A stretch of DNA of 64,000 bases from positions 62,001 to 126,000 of the forward strand of contig NZ_JAQIIX010000002.1 in NCBI RefSeq assembly GCF_036946495.1, given 5' to 3'. Every line of letters starts with the position of its first letter. The first letter of the stretch is position 1. Origin of the DNA: Mycolicibacterium neoaurum. Its GTDB lineage: Bacteria; Actinomycetota; Actinomycetes; Mycobacteriales; Mycobacteriaceae. Made by a program: the position numbers and the translations under genes. The notes below the pieces were generated by a model. That model saw only the letters and a list, made by a program, of their open reading frames with translations, ran no database searches and was not told where the DNA came from. Below are positions 8,520 through 16,560 of this stretch, piece after piece.

Positions 8520-8561
8520 TCAGAATCGCGTGGTCTCGCCCGACGAGCAGCTATCGAGCAG

Positions 8562-8648
8562 CTATCGGGCTATGAACCACATGACGATGACCAGGATCAC
8601 CAGGGCGACCAGCGCCAGGGTCACCCGTGACCGGGGCATCTGATTCAC
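8562..8648 (-). CDS. Single-helix micro-membrane protein (28 aa)
   Basis: This GTG-started ORF is nearly all one membrane helix (V-T-L-A-L-V-A-L-V-I-L-V-I-V-M-W-F-I-A-R). Its start overlaps the stop of the small membrane protein upstream as GTGA (8645-8648), so the two are probably translationally coupled. A short conserved membrane protein gene lies at this position in M. tuberculosis (Rv2401 region). Its function is unknown; such peptides often adjust a membrane partner. Confidence 0.55.
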   Translation of the reverse strand: MNQMPRSRVTLALVALVILVIVMWFIAR

Positions 8649-8839
8649 GACGGCTCCTGCTCTTCGTGGCGGGCCTTGCGCAGCACCTTGATGCCGTTGC
8701 CGAGCGCTCCATCGAGCACGACGGCGGTCCCCAGGGCCAGGAGCAGGACCACCGGCATCACGATGGCGGTCTGCGCGACGAACCCGAGGCCCGACAGCCA
8801 CAGTTCGACACCGTCCCACCAACTCAGGAAATCGCCCAT
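8645..8839 (-). CDS. Small conserved membrane protein (64 aa)
   Basis: A short Trp-rich N-terminus (M-G-D-F-L-S-W-W-D-G-V) leads into one membrane helix at about residues 22-42 (A-I-V-M-P-V-V-L-L-L-A-L-G-T), then a basic and acidic tail. I set the start at the ATG 8839 rather than the GTG at 8848. A TACTGT -10 box lies 7 bases before 8839 and covers the GTG, so a leaderless mRNA would begin at 8839. It overlaps the 28-residue micro-protein downstream by GTGA. The synteny suggests the Rv2401/Rv2401A pair. Function unknown. Confidence 0.62.
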   Translation of the reverse strand: MGDFLSWWDGVELWLSGLGFVAQTAIVMPVVLLLALGTAVVLDGALGNGIKVLRKARHEEQEPS

Positions 8840-8868
8840 CTGTCCCACAGTAGTGCCAGGATGAAACG

Positions 8869-10101
8869 GTGCCGAAGGCCCCGCAGGATGCCCCCACCAC
8901 CGGATGCGCGATCGTCGGCGGCGGCCCCGCCGGGATGATGCTGGGTCTGCTGCTGGCCAGGGCCGGCGTGCAGGTCACCGTCCTGGAGAAACACGAGGAC
9001 TTCCTGCGTGACTTCCGCGGCGACACGGTGCACGCCAGCACCCTGCGCATGCTCGACGAACTCGGCCTCGGGGCGCGCTTCGCCGCGGTACCGCACCGGA
9101 TGATCCAGTCCCTGGAGCTCAAGGTCCAGGGAGTCCCGGTCCAGGTCGACCTGCGCCACCTGCCGGGAGCCCACCAGCACATCGCCCTGGTGCCGCAGTG
9201 GGACTTCCTCGAACTGCTGGCCGCGGCCGCCGCGCAGGAGCCGACCTTCACTCTGCTCCGCAGCTGCGAGGTGCTCGGCCCGCTGCTGACCGGCAGCACG
9301 GTCTCCGGGGTCCGCTACCGCGACGCCGCCGGGGCGATCCGTGAACTGCGGGCCCCGCTGACGGTGGCCTGCGATGGCCGTGGCTCGACGCTGCGCGACG
9401 CAATAGGGTTGACACCCAAGCGCTTTGGGGCGCCGATGGATGTCTGGTGGTTCCGGGTCCCCCGTCACGACAACGACCCGGCCGGGCTGGCCGGGGCGAT
9501 GGGCCGAGGCCATATGGTGGCGATGATCGACCGCGGGGACTACTACCAGTGCGCCTTCGTCATCCCCAAGGGATCCGATGCGGCCCTCCGTTCGGAGGGA
9601 ATCGAGTCGTTGTACCGTCGGGTCACCGATGTGGTGCCGTGGGTCGCCGACCGCATCGCAACGGTCGCCTCGTTCGACGATGTCAAACTGCTCGACGTGC
9701 AGCTGGATCGGCTGCCGCGCTGGTACACCGACGGTGCGCTGATCATCGGTGACGCGGCCCACGCGATGTCACCGGTGGGTGGCGTCGGGATCAACCTGGC
9801 GGTCGCCGACGCGGTGGCGGCGGCCCGGTTGCTCGCCGAGCCGTTGCGCACCGGCTCGGTTCCCACCAAAGCGCTCCGGCGCGTCCAGGTCCGCCGGTGG
9901 CTGCCGACCGTCATCATCCAGAGCGTGCAGCGGATGGTGCACAACCGGGTGATCGCCGTCGCCGTCTCCGGAACCGGCCCCGATCGGCCGCCCGCAGCGG
10001 TTCGGGTGGTCAGCCGGGTTCCGATGCTGCGCAGGATCATCGGTTACGGCGTGGCCATCGGTCCGCTTCCCGAGCACATACCCGCCTACGCCCGCCGCTG
10101 A
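8869..10101 (+). CDS. FAD-dependent monooxygenase, PHBH/RebC-like
   Basis: This 410-residue flavoprotein begins with a Rossmann nucleotide-binding motif G-G-G-P-A-G near residue 17 and a conserved V-L-E-K-H. The second FAD motif is G-D-A-A-H-A-M-S-P-V-G-G-V-G-I-N-L near residue 300. Both mark the p-hydroxybenzoate hydroxylase group of aromatic monooxygenases. The start is GTG, with AGGA about 7 bases upstream. No aromatic pathway genes lie nearby, so the substrate is unknown. It separates the subI region from the trehalase gene. Confidence 0.86.
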   Translation: MPKAPQDAPTTGCAIVGGGPAGMMLGLLLARAGVQVTVLEKHEDFLRDFRGDTVHASTLRMLDELGLGARFAAVPHRMIQSLELKVQGVPVQVDLRHLPGAHQHIALVPQWDFLELLAAAAAQEPTFTLLRSCEVLGPLLTGSTVSGVRYRDAAGAIRELRAPLTVACDGRGSTLRDAIGLTPKRFGAPMDVWWFRVPRHDNDPAGLAGAMGRGHMVAMIDRGDYYQCAFVIPKGSDAALRSEGIESLYRRVTDVVPWVADRIATVASFDDVKLLDVQLDRLPRWYTDGALIIGDAAHAMSPVGGVGINLAVADAVAAARLLAEPLRTGSVPTKALRRVQVRRWLPTVIIQSVQRMVHNRVIAVAVSGTGPDRPPAAVRVVSRVPMLRRIIGYGVAIGPLPEHIPAYARR

Positions 10102-10143
10102 CGGGCCGGCCCGCGCGACTAGACGTGTGCGCGATCTGGACCG

Positions 10144-12144
10144 ATGATGGGCGGCATGGTTCTGGAACACACCGAGCACGATTCGACGCCGACGCCGTTC
10201 ACGGCGACGGCTCCCATCGCCTACGCACCCACCGGAGCCCTGCGAAACCCGTTCCCGCCCATCGCGGATTATGGCTTCCTTTCCGACTGTGAGAACACCT
10301 GCCTGGTGTCCTCCGCCGGCTCGGTGGAATGGTTGTGCGTCCCGCGCCCCGACTCCCCCAGCGTGTTCGGCGCCATCCTGGACCGTGGCGCAGGCCACTT
10401 CCGGCTGAGCCCCTACGGCGTCTCGGTGCCCTCGGCGCGCCGTTATCTGCCGGGCAGCCTCATCATGGAGACCACCTGGCAGACCCACACCGGCTGGATG
10501 ATCGTGCGCGACGCCCTGGTGATGGGACCGTGGCATGACACCGAGACCCGGTCGCGCACCCACCGCCGGACCCCCACCGACTGGGATGCCGAGCACATCC
10601 TGCTGCGCACAGTGCGCTGCGTCAGCGGTGTCGTCGAACTGGTGATGAACTGTGAACCGAACTTCGACTACGGGCGCAGTCCGGCCACCTGGGAGTACTC
10701 CTCATCCGCCTACGGTGAGGCGATCGCGCGGGCGAGCAAGGATCCCGACGCCAATCCGACCCTGCGGCTCACCACGAACCTGCGCATCGGCCTGGAGGGA
10801 CACGAGGCGCGCGCCCGCACCCGGCTGACCGAGGGTGACAAGGTTTTCGTCGCGCTGAGCTGGTCGAAACATCCCGCGCCGCAGAACTTCGAGGAAGCCG
10901 CGGACAAGATGTGGAAGACCAGTGAGTCCTGGCGGCAGTGGATCAACATCGGCGACTTCCCGGACCACCCGTGGCGGGCCTATCTGCAGCGCAGCGCGTT
11001 GACCCTGAAGGGCCTTGTCTACTCCCCGACCGGCGCCCTGTTGGCCGCCAGCACCACCTCGTTACCGGAAACCCCGCAGGGCGAACGGAACTGGGATTAT
11101 CGCTATTCATGGATCCGGGACTCGACGTTCGCGTTGTGGGGGCTCTACACCCTCGGCCTGGACCGCGAGGCGGACGATTTCTTCTCCTTCATCGCCGACG
11201 TCTCCGGGGCCACCAACGGTGAACGCCACCCGCTGCAGGTGATGTACGGCGTCGGCGGGGAGCGCAGCCTGGTCGAAGAGGAGCTCAATCACCTTTCGGG
11301 ATATGACTATTCGCGACCGGTGCGGATCGGCAACGGCGCCTACAACCAGATGCAGCACGACATCTGGGGCACCATGCTCGACTCGGTGTATCTGCACGCG
11401 AAATCGCGTGAGCAGATTCCGGAGGCGCTGTGGCCGGTGTTGAAGAACCAGGTCGAGGAGACCATCAAACACTGGAAGGAACCCGATCGCGGGATCTGGG
11501 AGGTGCGCGGGGAACCGAAGCACTTCACCTCCAGCAAGATCATGTGCTGGGTCGCCATGGACCGCGGATCGAAACTGGCCGAGCTGCAGGGCGAGAAGTC
11601 CTATGCCCAGCAGTGGCGCGAGATCGCCGAGGAGATCAAGGCCGACATCCTGGCCCACGGCGTGGATTCCCGCGGGGTGCTCACCCAGCGCTACGGTGAC
11701 GATGCCCTGGACGCGTCGCTGTTGCTGGCGGTGCTGACCCGTTTCCTACCTCCCGACGACCCGCGGATCCGGGCCACCGTGATGGCGATCGCCGAGGAGC
11801 TCACCGAGGACGGACTGGTACTGCGGTACCGCACCGAGGAGACCGACGACGGGCTGTCCGGCGAGGAGGGCACCTTCACCATCTGTTCGTTCTGGCTGGT
11901 GTCCGCGCTGGTCGAGATCGGCGAGGTGCGCCGGGCGAAGCGGCTGTGCGAGCGATTGTTGTCGTTTGCCAGCTCGCTGCACCTCTACGCCGAGGAGATC
12001 GAACCGCGCACCGGCAGGCATCTGGGCAACTTCCCGCAGGCGTTCACCCATCTGGCGCTGATCAACGCGGTGGTGCACGTGATTCGGGCCGAGGAGGAAG
12101 CCGACAGCACCGGGACCTTCCAGCCGGCCAATGCGCCGATGTAG
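10144..12144 (+). CDS. GH15-family glycoside hydrolase, probable trehalase
   Basis: This 666-residue protein has an N-terminal beta-sandwich domain and a C-terminal (alpha/alpha)6 barrel. The family signature is N-W-D-Y-R-Y-S-W-I-R-D-S around residues 318-330. Likely acid Glu 453 lies in G-I-W-E-V-R-G, and the likely base is Glu 574/575 in G-E-E-G-T-F. The position, between the subI region and the LppR-like gene, equals that of Rv2402; the mycobacterial GH15 enzyme there has been described as an acid trehalase. It would hydrolyse trehalose to glucose. The N-terminus M-M-G-G-M-V leaves three possible Met starts. Confidence 0.88.
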   Translation: MMGGMVLEHTEHDSTPTPFTATAPIAYAPTGALRNPFPPIADYGFLSDCENTCLVSSAGSVEWLCVPRPDSPSVFGAILDRGAGHFRLSPYGVSVPSARRYLPGSLIMETTWQTHTGWMIVRDALVMGPWHDTETRSRTHRRTPTDWDAEHILLRTVRCVSGVVELVMNCEPNFDYGRSPATWEYSSSAYGEAIARASKDPDANPTLRLTTNLRIGLEGHEARARTRLTEGDKVFVALSWSKHPAPQNFEEAADKMWKTSESWRQWINIGDFPDHPWRAYLQRSALTLKGLVYSPTGALLAASTTSLPETPQGERNWDYRYSWIRDSTFALWGLYTLGLDREADDFFSFIADVSGATNGERHPLQVMYGVGGERSLVEEELNHLSGYDYSRPVRIGNGAYNQMQHDIWGTMLDSVYLHAKSREQIPEALWPVLKNQVEETIKHWKEPDRGIWEVRGEPKHFTSSKIMCWVAMDRGSKLAELQGEKSYAQQWREIAEEIKADILAHGVDSRGVLTQRYGDDALDASLLLAVLTRFLPPDDPRIRATVMAIAEELTEDGLVLRYRTEETDDGLSGEEGTFTICSFWLVSALVEIGEVRRAKRLCERLLSFASSLHLYAEEIEPRTGRHLGNFPQAFTHLALINAVVHVIRAEEEADSTGTFQPANAPM

Positions 12145-12153
12145 CGCGCCCGG

Positions 12154-13413
12154 TCAGGCCGAGACGGTGATCTCGAACTCGATGACCGTCGGGGTGGGGA
12201 TGGCCAGCGCCACCGGGGTCAGCCGTTCGTCCTCGTAGGCGATACCGGTCAGCACCCGACCACCGAAACCGTCACCGGTGGCGGGCACACTTGCGGTGAT
12301 CGTGACGGCCGCGTTGCCGGTGTGACGAAGGTAGATGTCGGCGCCCGGTGCCACCGGACCCGCGATCGGCACACCGGCCGCATCGACGATCTGCCCGGCC
12401 GACGAGCTCAGCGCCGCCGCGTCGGTCGCATGAAAACCGAACGGTCCCAGCAGATCTGTCTGTACCGTCACGCGATCGGTGGTCAGCCGCGGCGCCCTCG
12501 TGGCCCGGCGCGCGTTCTCCGCCCCGGCGATCAGGTAGTCGTAGAGCGCGACGACACGGTCGGCATTGCGGTACCGCCCCGAACCGTGCAGCGTGAAGCG
12601 CACATCGTCGATCGTCACCGAATCCCCCGACGATCCGACCTCGGTCACCACCTGCAACCGATAGAACCGGTAGCCCCGGTGTGCCTGTCCGGCCACGGCG
12701 TCCGAGGTGGTCGTGCCCACCCCGAGCCGGCGCCGGTGCGTGCCGCGGCCGGCGGGCACGTTCAGGCCGGAGGCCGCCACATCGCGCCAGGTGATGCCAT
12801 CGCAAGACTTCTGCAGCTGCATCGACACGGCGCGATCGGTCGCCAGGTCCACGGTGTACCCGGAAAGCTGTGGCGTACCGTCGAACTCGAAGATCAGGGC
12901 ACCCGGCTCTTCGGTCATCGCGACGGGCACATCGAGCGGCCGGTTGTCCAGACGCAACCCATTGGTGAAATGCCAGATCGCGGACTGGGTGGCCGCGATG
13001 GCCTCGTGCTCGGCCAGATATGCTGTGCCACCCAGGGTTCCGGCAGCGAACACCCGATGGCTCAGTTCCACCGTGCCCAGCGTGGGATACGAGTTTCTGA
13101 TGATCCAGTCCACCTCTGCCTCGTATGCGCGCGCCGAGGAATTGCGCACAGCCGACCAATTCGCCGGGCGGTACCGCGACGGACGTGTCGGTGCAGCGCC
13201 CATGAAATCCACTGAGTAGGAGTCGATCCCGGGATTGAGCCGGATCAGGTCGGTGCGCGCGACACTGCCGTCGGTGAAGACCACGGTGTCCACGGTCGGC
13301 GAGTAGGTGCCGCCGCGATATCGGGTCATCCGTGGGATATCGGACGTGCGGCGCACGGTACGGCGCACCGAGACCGGTGCGGTGCCGACGGGATGCAGAG
13401 CGAGAACGGACAT
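12154..13413 (-). CDS. TQXA (thioester-type) domain protein without signal peptide
   Basis: Residues 30-152 resemble the TQXA thioester domain: Y-S-V-D at 66-69 and T-Q-S-A-I-W-H-F at 142-149. The Gln there normally forms an internal thioester with an upstream Cys in a Y-C-x-D-like motif. Here that site seems to be Ser 67, and the only Cys of 419 residues is Cys 204. The rest is beta-sandwich-like with Ig/discoidin-like strands. There is no signal peptide, membrane segment or LPxTG motif, unlike typical TQXA adhesins. A poly-Cys leader ORF lies 90 bases upstream, and the gene is divergent from the encapsulin. The Shine-Dalgarno is weak (AGAAAG). Function unknown. Confidence 0.75.
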   Translation of the reverse strand: MSVLALHPVGTAPVSVRRTVRRTSDIPRMTRYRGGTYSPTVDTVVFTDGSVARTDLIRLNPGIDSYSVDFMGAAPTRPSRYRPANWSAVRNSSARAYEAEVDWIIRNSYPTLGTVELSHRVFAAGTLGGTAYLAEHEAIAATQSAIWHFTNGLRLDNRPLDVPVAMTEEPGALIFEFDGTPQLSGYTVDLATDRAVSMQLQKSCDGITWRDVAASGLNVPAGRGTHRRRLGVGTTTSDAVAGQAHRGYRFYRLQVVTEVGSSGDSVTIDDVRFTLHGSGRYRNADRVVALYDYLIAGAENARRATRAPRLTTDRVTVQTDLLGPFGFHATDAAALSSSAGQIVDAAGVPIAGPVAPGADIYLRHTGNAAVTITASVPATGDGFGGRVLTGIAYEDERLTPVALAIPTPTVIEFEITVSA

Positions 13414-13503
13414 TGCTGTGAGCTTTCTGAAGGCTGTGAACTGCGCGAATCCGCACTCCGCCGGGAATGGACGGGCACAGACGCGGGGGCCGACGTCAGA
13501 AAA

Positions 13504-13572
13504 TCAACAACAACAACACGGCACGACGACACAGCGCACCATGGCGGCACGCAGCGAATCGTCGTGAGACAT
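13504..13572 (-). CDS. Leaderless poly-cysteine leader peptide (four terminal Cys)
   Basis: This ORF of 22 codons begins at ATG 13572 and ends V-P-C-C-C-C-stop, with another Cys at residue 14. A TATCGT -10 box precedes the ATG by 7 bases, so the mRNA is probably leaderless. It sits upstream of the TQXA gene on the same strand, in the gap that also carries the encapsulin promoter on the other strand. Its architecture matches the subI leader, so I infer cysteine-responsive control of the TQXA gene. I did not find an anti-Shine-Dalgarno as clean as the one before subI. Confidence 0.7.
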   Translation of the reverse strand: MSHDDSLRAAMVRCVVVPCCCC

Positions 13573-13579
13573 GAGCGCC

Positions 13580-13585
13580 ACGATA
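13580..13585 (-). promoter_or_regulatory. -10 box of the TQXA leader transcript
   Basis: TATCGT on the minus strand, 7 bases before the leader ATG at 13572, predicts leaderless transcription. The encapsulin gene on the other strand has an identical TATCGT at 13665-13670. Confidence 0.55.
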
Positions 13586-13664
13586 GGCCCAAACCGGCGG
13601 AAATGCCAGTGCTGCGTTTTTCTTCACCGTGCGCGCCAAGGCTGTCGGTTTCGTTTTCAGGCCG

Positions 13665-13670
13665 TATCGT
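13665..13670 (+). promoter_or_regulatory. Putative -10 box of the encapsulin operon
   Basis: TATCGT on the plus strand lies 43 bases before the encapsulin ATG, which would give a leader of about 36 bases. It is the same hexamer as the divergent TQXA promoter. The two predicted start points are about 105 bases apart, close enough to share regulator sites. Confidence 0.45.
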
Positions 13671-13713
13671 GGCCGCCGCACGATCACAACAGAACCCGTC
13701 GGAGGTAGCACCC

Positions 13714-14637
13714 ATGACGTCTGCCCAGAACGAATCGCAGGCACTCGGCGATCTCGCCGCGCGGCAACTCGCCAACGCCACGAAGACCGTTCCCCAGCTG
13801 TCCACCATCACGCCGCGTTTCCTGCTGCACCTGCTGTCCTGGGTGCCGGTGGAGGCCGGCATCTACCGCGTGAACCGCGTCGTCAACCCCGACCGCGTCG
13901 CCATCCACGCCGACGAGGGCGTCGGCACCGACGCACCGCTGCCCGAGACCTACGTCGACTACGAGACCAGCCCGCGCGAGTACACGCTGCGGTCCATCTC
14001 GACCCTGCTCGACGTGCACACCCGCGTGTCCGACCTGTACTCCAGCCCGCATGATCAGGTCGCCCAGCAGTTGCGGCTGACCATCGAGACCATCAAGGAG
14101 CGCCAGGAGTACGAACTGGTCAACAACCCGGAGTACGGCCTGCTGTCACAGGTCACTCCGGAGCAGACCATCCAGACCCTGCACGGCACCCCCACCCCAG
14201 ATGACCTGGACTCGTTGATCACGAAGGTGTGGAAGACGCCCGCCTTCTTCCTGACCAACCCGCTGGGCGTCGCCGCGTTCGGCCGCGAGGCCACCCGGCG
14301 CGGGGTTCCGCCGCCAGTGGTCAGCCTGTTCGGCGCGCAGTTCATCACGTGGCGCGGTATCCCGATCGTGCCGAGTGACAAGGTGCCGGTGACCGACGGG
14401 AAGACAAAGTTCATCCTGGTCCGCACCGGTGAGGAGCGCCAGGGAGTGGTCGGCCTGTTCCAGCCGGGACTGGTCGGCGAGCAGGCGCCGGGGTTGTCGG
14501 TGCGCTTCACCGGTATCAACCGCTCGGCGATCGCGTCGTACCTGGTCACGCTGTATTCGTCGCTGGCGGTGCTGACCGACGATGCGCTGGCGGTCCTGGA
14601 GGACGTCGGAGTGGACCACTTCCATGAGTACAAGTGA
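13714..14637 (+). CDS. Family 2A encapsulin shell protein (SrpI / major membrane protein I type)
   Basis: This 307-residue HK97-fold protein builds a protein nanocompartment. The length and the conserved features (N-terminal arm, then L-H-L-L-S-W-V-P-V-E-A-G-I-Y-R-V-N, with V-D-H-F-H-E-Y-K at the end) match mycobacterial major membrane protein I and cyanobacterial SrpI, the family 2A encapsulins. A strong GGAGG fixes the start at 13714, against a longer frame from 13393. The next gene overlaps by 14 bases and encodes the known cargo class of this family, a cysteine desulfurase with a long disordered N-terminus. The shell has no Cys and no Met beyond the initiator. A role in sulfur handling is established for the family; regulation here is inferred. 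Confidence 0.93.
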   Translation: MTSAQNESQALGDLAARQLANATKTVPQLSTITPRFLLHLLSWVPVEAGIYRVNRVVNPDRVAIHADEGVGTDAPLPETYVDYETSPREYTLRSISTLLDVHTRVSDLYSSPHDQVAQQLRLTIETIKERQEYELVNNPEYGLLSQVTPEQTIQTLHGTPTPDDLDSLITKVWKTPAFFLTNPLGVAAFGREATRRGVPPPVVSLFGAQFITWRGIPIVPSDKVPVTDGKTKFILVRTGEERQGVVGLFQPGLVGEQAPGLSVRFTGINRSAIASYLVTLYSSLAVLTDDALAVLEDVGVDHFHEYK

Positions 14638-16459
14638 CCTCCCGATAAGCGAAGCCGAACTGTCGGCGCTGGCAAGCCAGCTGTTCGCGACCAGCCTGCG
14701 GCCCGGTCCGGACACCCCGCCGTCGACCACCGCGGTGGCCCCGCACCCTTCCCCGTCGCTTCGCTCGCCCCAGGGACGTGGAGTCGCCCCGGATATCACC
14801 ACCGCGACCTCGGCGGGTTCCACCGCCGCCGGAGCCGCGCATCCGGGCACGCCTGCGGAGTTCGTGACGGTGCCGCAGGACGTCGTCCCCGCACCGACCT
14901 CGCCGGGGCCGGAGGCTAGCCCGCCCGGTGTCGCACCGGTGGCGCCGCGTGGCAATGCGGTGAGCCCCGTGGTGTCATTCGGCGGGTTCGAGGCATTCGC
15001 GGTCCCGTCCGGTCTGGTCCCGACGGCACCGGGTGTACTGGCCGCTCCCCCGTCGCTTCACTCGCCCCTACGTTCATCGGCTCCTGGGTGGCCTGGCACC
15101 GTGCCGGACATCCCGAATCTGGGGTGGACCGGCGCGGCGCCGCCATCGGCGGATGCCGACAGTTACTACTTCCTACAACAGCATCCGAACACCAACATCG
15201 TTGTCGGTGAGCCTGTTCCGGCTATCCGTGACGACCACGAGATCTTCGATGTCAATGCGATCCGGGCCGACTTCCCGATCCTGCGGGAGACCGTCAACGG
15301 CAAATCGCTGATCTGGTTCGACAACGCAGCGACCACGCAGAAACCGCAGGCCGTCATCGACCGGCTGGCGTACTTCTACGCGCACGAGAACTCGAACATC
15401 CACCGGGCGGCACACGAGTTGGCAGCGCGGGCCACCGATGCCTACGAGGATGCCCGTGACACGGTGCGACGTTTCCTCAACGCCGGCAAGAGCGAACAGA
15501 TCATCTTCGTGCGGGGCACCACCGAGGCCATCAACCTGGTGGCCCACTCGTGGGGTGGCAAGCACCTGGGCGCCGGTGACGAGATCGTCATCACGCATCT
15601 GGAACATCACGCCAATATCGTTCCGTGGCAACTACTTGCACAGCGGACCGGCGCGGTGCTGAAGGTGGCCCCGGTCGACGATGCGGGTAATCTTCTCCTG
15701 GGTGAGTTCGAACGGCTGCTCGGGCCGAAGACCAAACTGGTTGCGGCCACGCAGGTCTCCAATGCACTGGGCACCGTGACACCGGTGCAGACGATCGTCG
15801 AACTCGGGCGCCGCTATGGCGCCCGGGTGCTCATCGACGCCGCGCAGTCGGTCCCGCACATCCCCATCGACGTGCAGGCTCTCGGGGCGGACTTCGTGGT
15901 GTTCTCCGGGCACAAGATCTTCGGGCCCACCGGGATCGGGGTGCTGTACGGCACCGAGGAGGCGCTCGCGGAGACCCCGCCCTGGCAGGGCGGGGGCAAC
16001 ATGATCGCCGATGTCACCTTGGAACGCGCCATCTTCCAGGACATTCCGAACAAGTTCGAGGCGGGCACCGGGAACATCGCCGATGCCGTCGGACTCGGCG
16101 AGGCGCTGCGGTACGTGGAGCGGGTCGGTATCGAGCGGATCGCGGCCTACGAGCACGCGCTGCTCGACTACGCGACACCGCGGCTGGCCGATATCGCCGG
16201 GGTGCGGTTGGTCGGTACCGCCGATGAGAAGGCCAGCGTGCTGTCGTTCGTGCTGGCCGGTCACGAACCCCTGGAGGTCGGCAAGGCGCTCAACGCCGAG
16301 GGTATCGCGGTGCGAGCCGGGCATCACTGTGCGCAGCCCATCCTGCGTCGACTGGGTCTGGAGGCCACGGTGCGGCCGTCGTTCGCGTTCTACAACACCT
16401 TCGACGAGATCGACGTGTTCATCGATGCGGTCCGCCGCATCGCGCAGGGGTCTGTCTAG
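14624..16459 (+). CDS. Cysteine desulfurase, encapsulin cargo with disordered N-terminal targeting domain
   Basis: This 611-residue protein has two parts. Residues 1 to about 200 are Pro/Ala/Ser-rich and low in complexity, as in the cargo-loading domains of family 2A encapsulin desulfurases. Residues from about 203 on form a SufS-like PLP enzyme: T-H-L-E-H-H-A-N-I-V-P-W, PLP Lys 431 in S-G-H-K-I-F-G, and catalytic Cys 569 in G-H-H-C-A-Q-P. It moves sulfur from cysteine to an enzyme persulfide, releasing alanine. The start at 14624 overlaps the shell gene by 14 bases. Cys 569 is the only Cys, and there are only two Met. The motif P-S-L-x-S-P occurs twice in the disordered part (about residues 44-49 and 143-148). 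Confidence 0.92.
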   Translation: MSTSDLPISEAELSALASQLFATSLRPGPDTPPSTTAVAPHPSPSLRSPQGRGVAPDITTATSAGSTAAGAAHPGTPAEFVTVPQDVVPAPTSPGPEASPPGVAPVAPRGNAVSPVVSFGGFEAFAVPSGLVPTAPGVLAAPPSLHSPLRSSAPGWPGTVPDIPNLGWTGAAPPSADADSYYFLQQHPNTNIVVGEPVPAIRDDHEIFDVNAIRADFPILRETVNGKSLIWFDNAATTQKPQAVIDRLAYFYAHENSNIHRAAHELAARATDAYEDARDTVRRFLNAGKSEQIIFVRGTTEAINLVAHSWGGKHLGAGDEIVITHLEHHANIVPWQLLAQRTGAVLKVAPVDDAGNLLLGEFERLLGPKTKLVAATQVSNALGTVTPVQTIVELGRRYGARVLIDAAQSVPHIPIDVQALGADFVVFSGHKIFGPTGIGVLYGTEEALAETPPWQGGGNMIADVTLERAIFQDIPNKFEAGTGNIADAVGLGEALRYVERVGIERIAAYEHALLDYATPRLADIAGVRLVGTADEKASVLSFVLAGHEPLEVGKALNAEGIAVRAGHHCAQPILRRLGLEATVRPSFAFYNTFDEIDVFIDAVRRIAQGSV

Positions 16460-16463
16460 GACC

Positions 16464-16525
16464 CGCGAGCAGGCGTGAATACCCCCTATTCCAAGAGAAA
16501 TAGGGGGTATTTGCGTCTGCTCGCG
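16464..16525. repeat. Palindromic repeat, copy 1 (likely terminator)
   Basis: The inverted repeat has arms of 27 bases, 16464-16490 and 16499-16525, with three differences. The inner 13 bases, AATACCCCCTATT, are perfectly paired, and the outer end is CGCGAGCAG/CTGCTCGCG. It follows the desulfurase stop by 5 bases. A second element with the same outer sequence lies at 25950-26004. It may act as a terminator and belong to a dispersed family of small palindromes. Confidence 0.7.
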
Positions 16526-16560
16526 TAGAAGTCTGGGCGGCGGCTCACCGCAGCCTCACC

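Noticed and set aside
13714..14637. Prophage capsid remnant (HK97 fold)
   Set aside because: No other phage genes are nearby; length, sequence features and the desulfurase partner identify a family 2A encapsulin.
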